A stretch of 64,000 bases of DNA from Luscinia megarhynchos (lineage: Eukaryota > Chordata > Aves > Passeriformes > Turdidae): assembly GCA_034336665.1 (NCBI GenBank), contig CM067592.1, positions 54,984,473-55,048,472 on the forward strand, in the 5' to 3' direction. A program made the translations under genes and the position numbers. The stretch's first letter is position 1. Every line of letters starts with the position of its first letter. Below are positions 63,901 to 64,000 of the stretch, in pieces. The notes under the pieces were generated by a model. The model made no database searches, was not told the origin of the DNA, and was given only the letters and a program-made list of their open reading frames with translations.

Positions 63901-64000
63901 AGAATAGCAAAAACATTTGAAAAGTTGAGTTATGGGCAAGTTGCCAACCCATAAACTGTACCATCACAGTTTTCTACTAGGAGGCTAGTCTTTAATAATA
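60933..64000. other. non-coding AT-rich interval
   Basis: No supported gene or dispersed repeat up to the end of the window. Short homopolymers occur, such as G9 at 63164-63172. Confidence 0.5.

Noticed and set aside
1..64000. tRNA, rRNA, CRISPR array, prokaryotic promoters or operons
   Set aside because: I looked for tRNA box-like GGTTCGAATCC, spaced direct repeats and compact same-strand genes. None was found, and the repeats are those of a bird.

Overview
The window looks like intergenic or deep-intronic DNA from a bird, most likely a songbird. It is AT-rich and its dispersed repeats are avian: CR1 (chicken repeat 1) LINE fragments with the characteristic 3' ends, and LTRs of endogenous retroviruses starting TGTGTTGGGTT, of types I recall as common in songbird genomes. 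No operons, bacterial promoters, CRISPR arrays, tRNAs, rRNAs or confident protein-coding exons are visible. Nearly all open frames are short chance frames, microsatellite read-through or retroelement remnants. Family assignments rest on recalled consensus sequences and were not tested by a search.

Layout. 1-1.5 kb: a degraded plus-strand CR1 ORF2 fragment. 1.8-2.5 kb: the longest reading frame outside simple repeats, minus strand, not recognised. 5.4 kb: a CR1 3' stub. 7.3-7.8 kb: a minus-strand LTR fragment. 8.0-8.25 kb: a minus-strand CR1. 9.8-11.2 kb: an LTR-like stretch followed by a GC-rich block with overlapping frames, possibly an unclassified LTR element. 17.4 kb: a perfect (CATAA)23 array. 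20.5-21.1 kb: a roughly 610 bp CTT/GAA tract followed by a GC-rich block at 21.5-22.0 kb. 28.75 kb: a perfect 15-bp-arm hairpin. 29.2 kb: an AT-rich low-complexity stretch. 33.9-34.3 kb: a plus-strand LTR 5' fragment. 34.7-35.0 kb: another GC-rich block. 35.8-36.2 kb: a minus-strand CR1 with readable ORF2 C-terminus, ending in (ATTT)n. 44.8-45.9 kb: a GC-rich block followed by a complete solo LTR with a 5-bp target duplication. 48.9 kb: an imperfect hairpin. 50.35 kb (plus) and 52.9 kb (minus): CR1 fragments. 52.2-52.75 kb: a minus-strand LTR. 59.2 kb: a GC-richer pocket with four nuclear-receptor-type half sites. 60.9 kb: a CR1 3' end.

The genes do not form a pathway here because none can be supported. 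The content is a record of retroelement insertion and decay plus expanded simple repeats. The least explained items are the 9.8-11.2 kb GC-rich element, the CTT/GAA tract with its GC-rich neighbour, the two hairpins and the half-site cluster at 59.2 kb.
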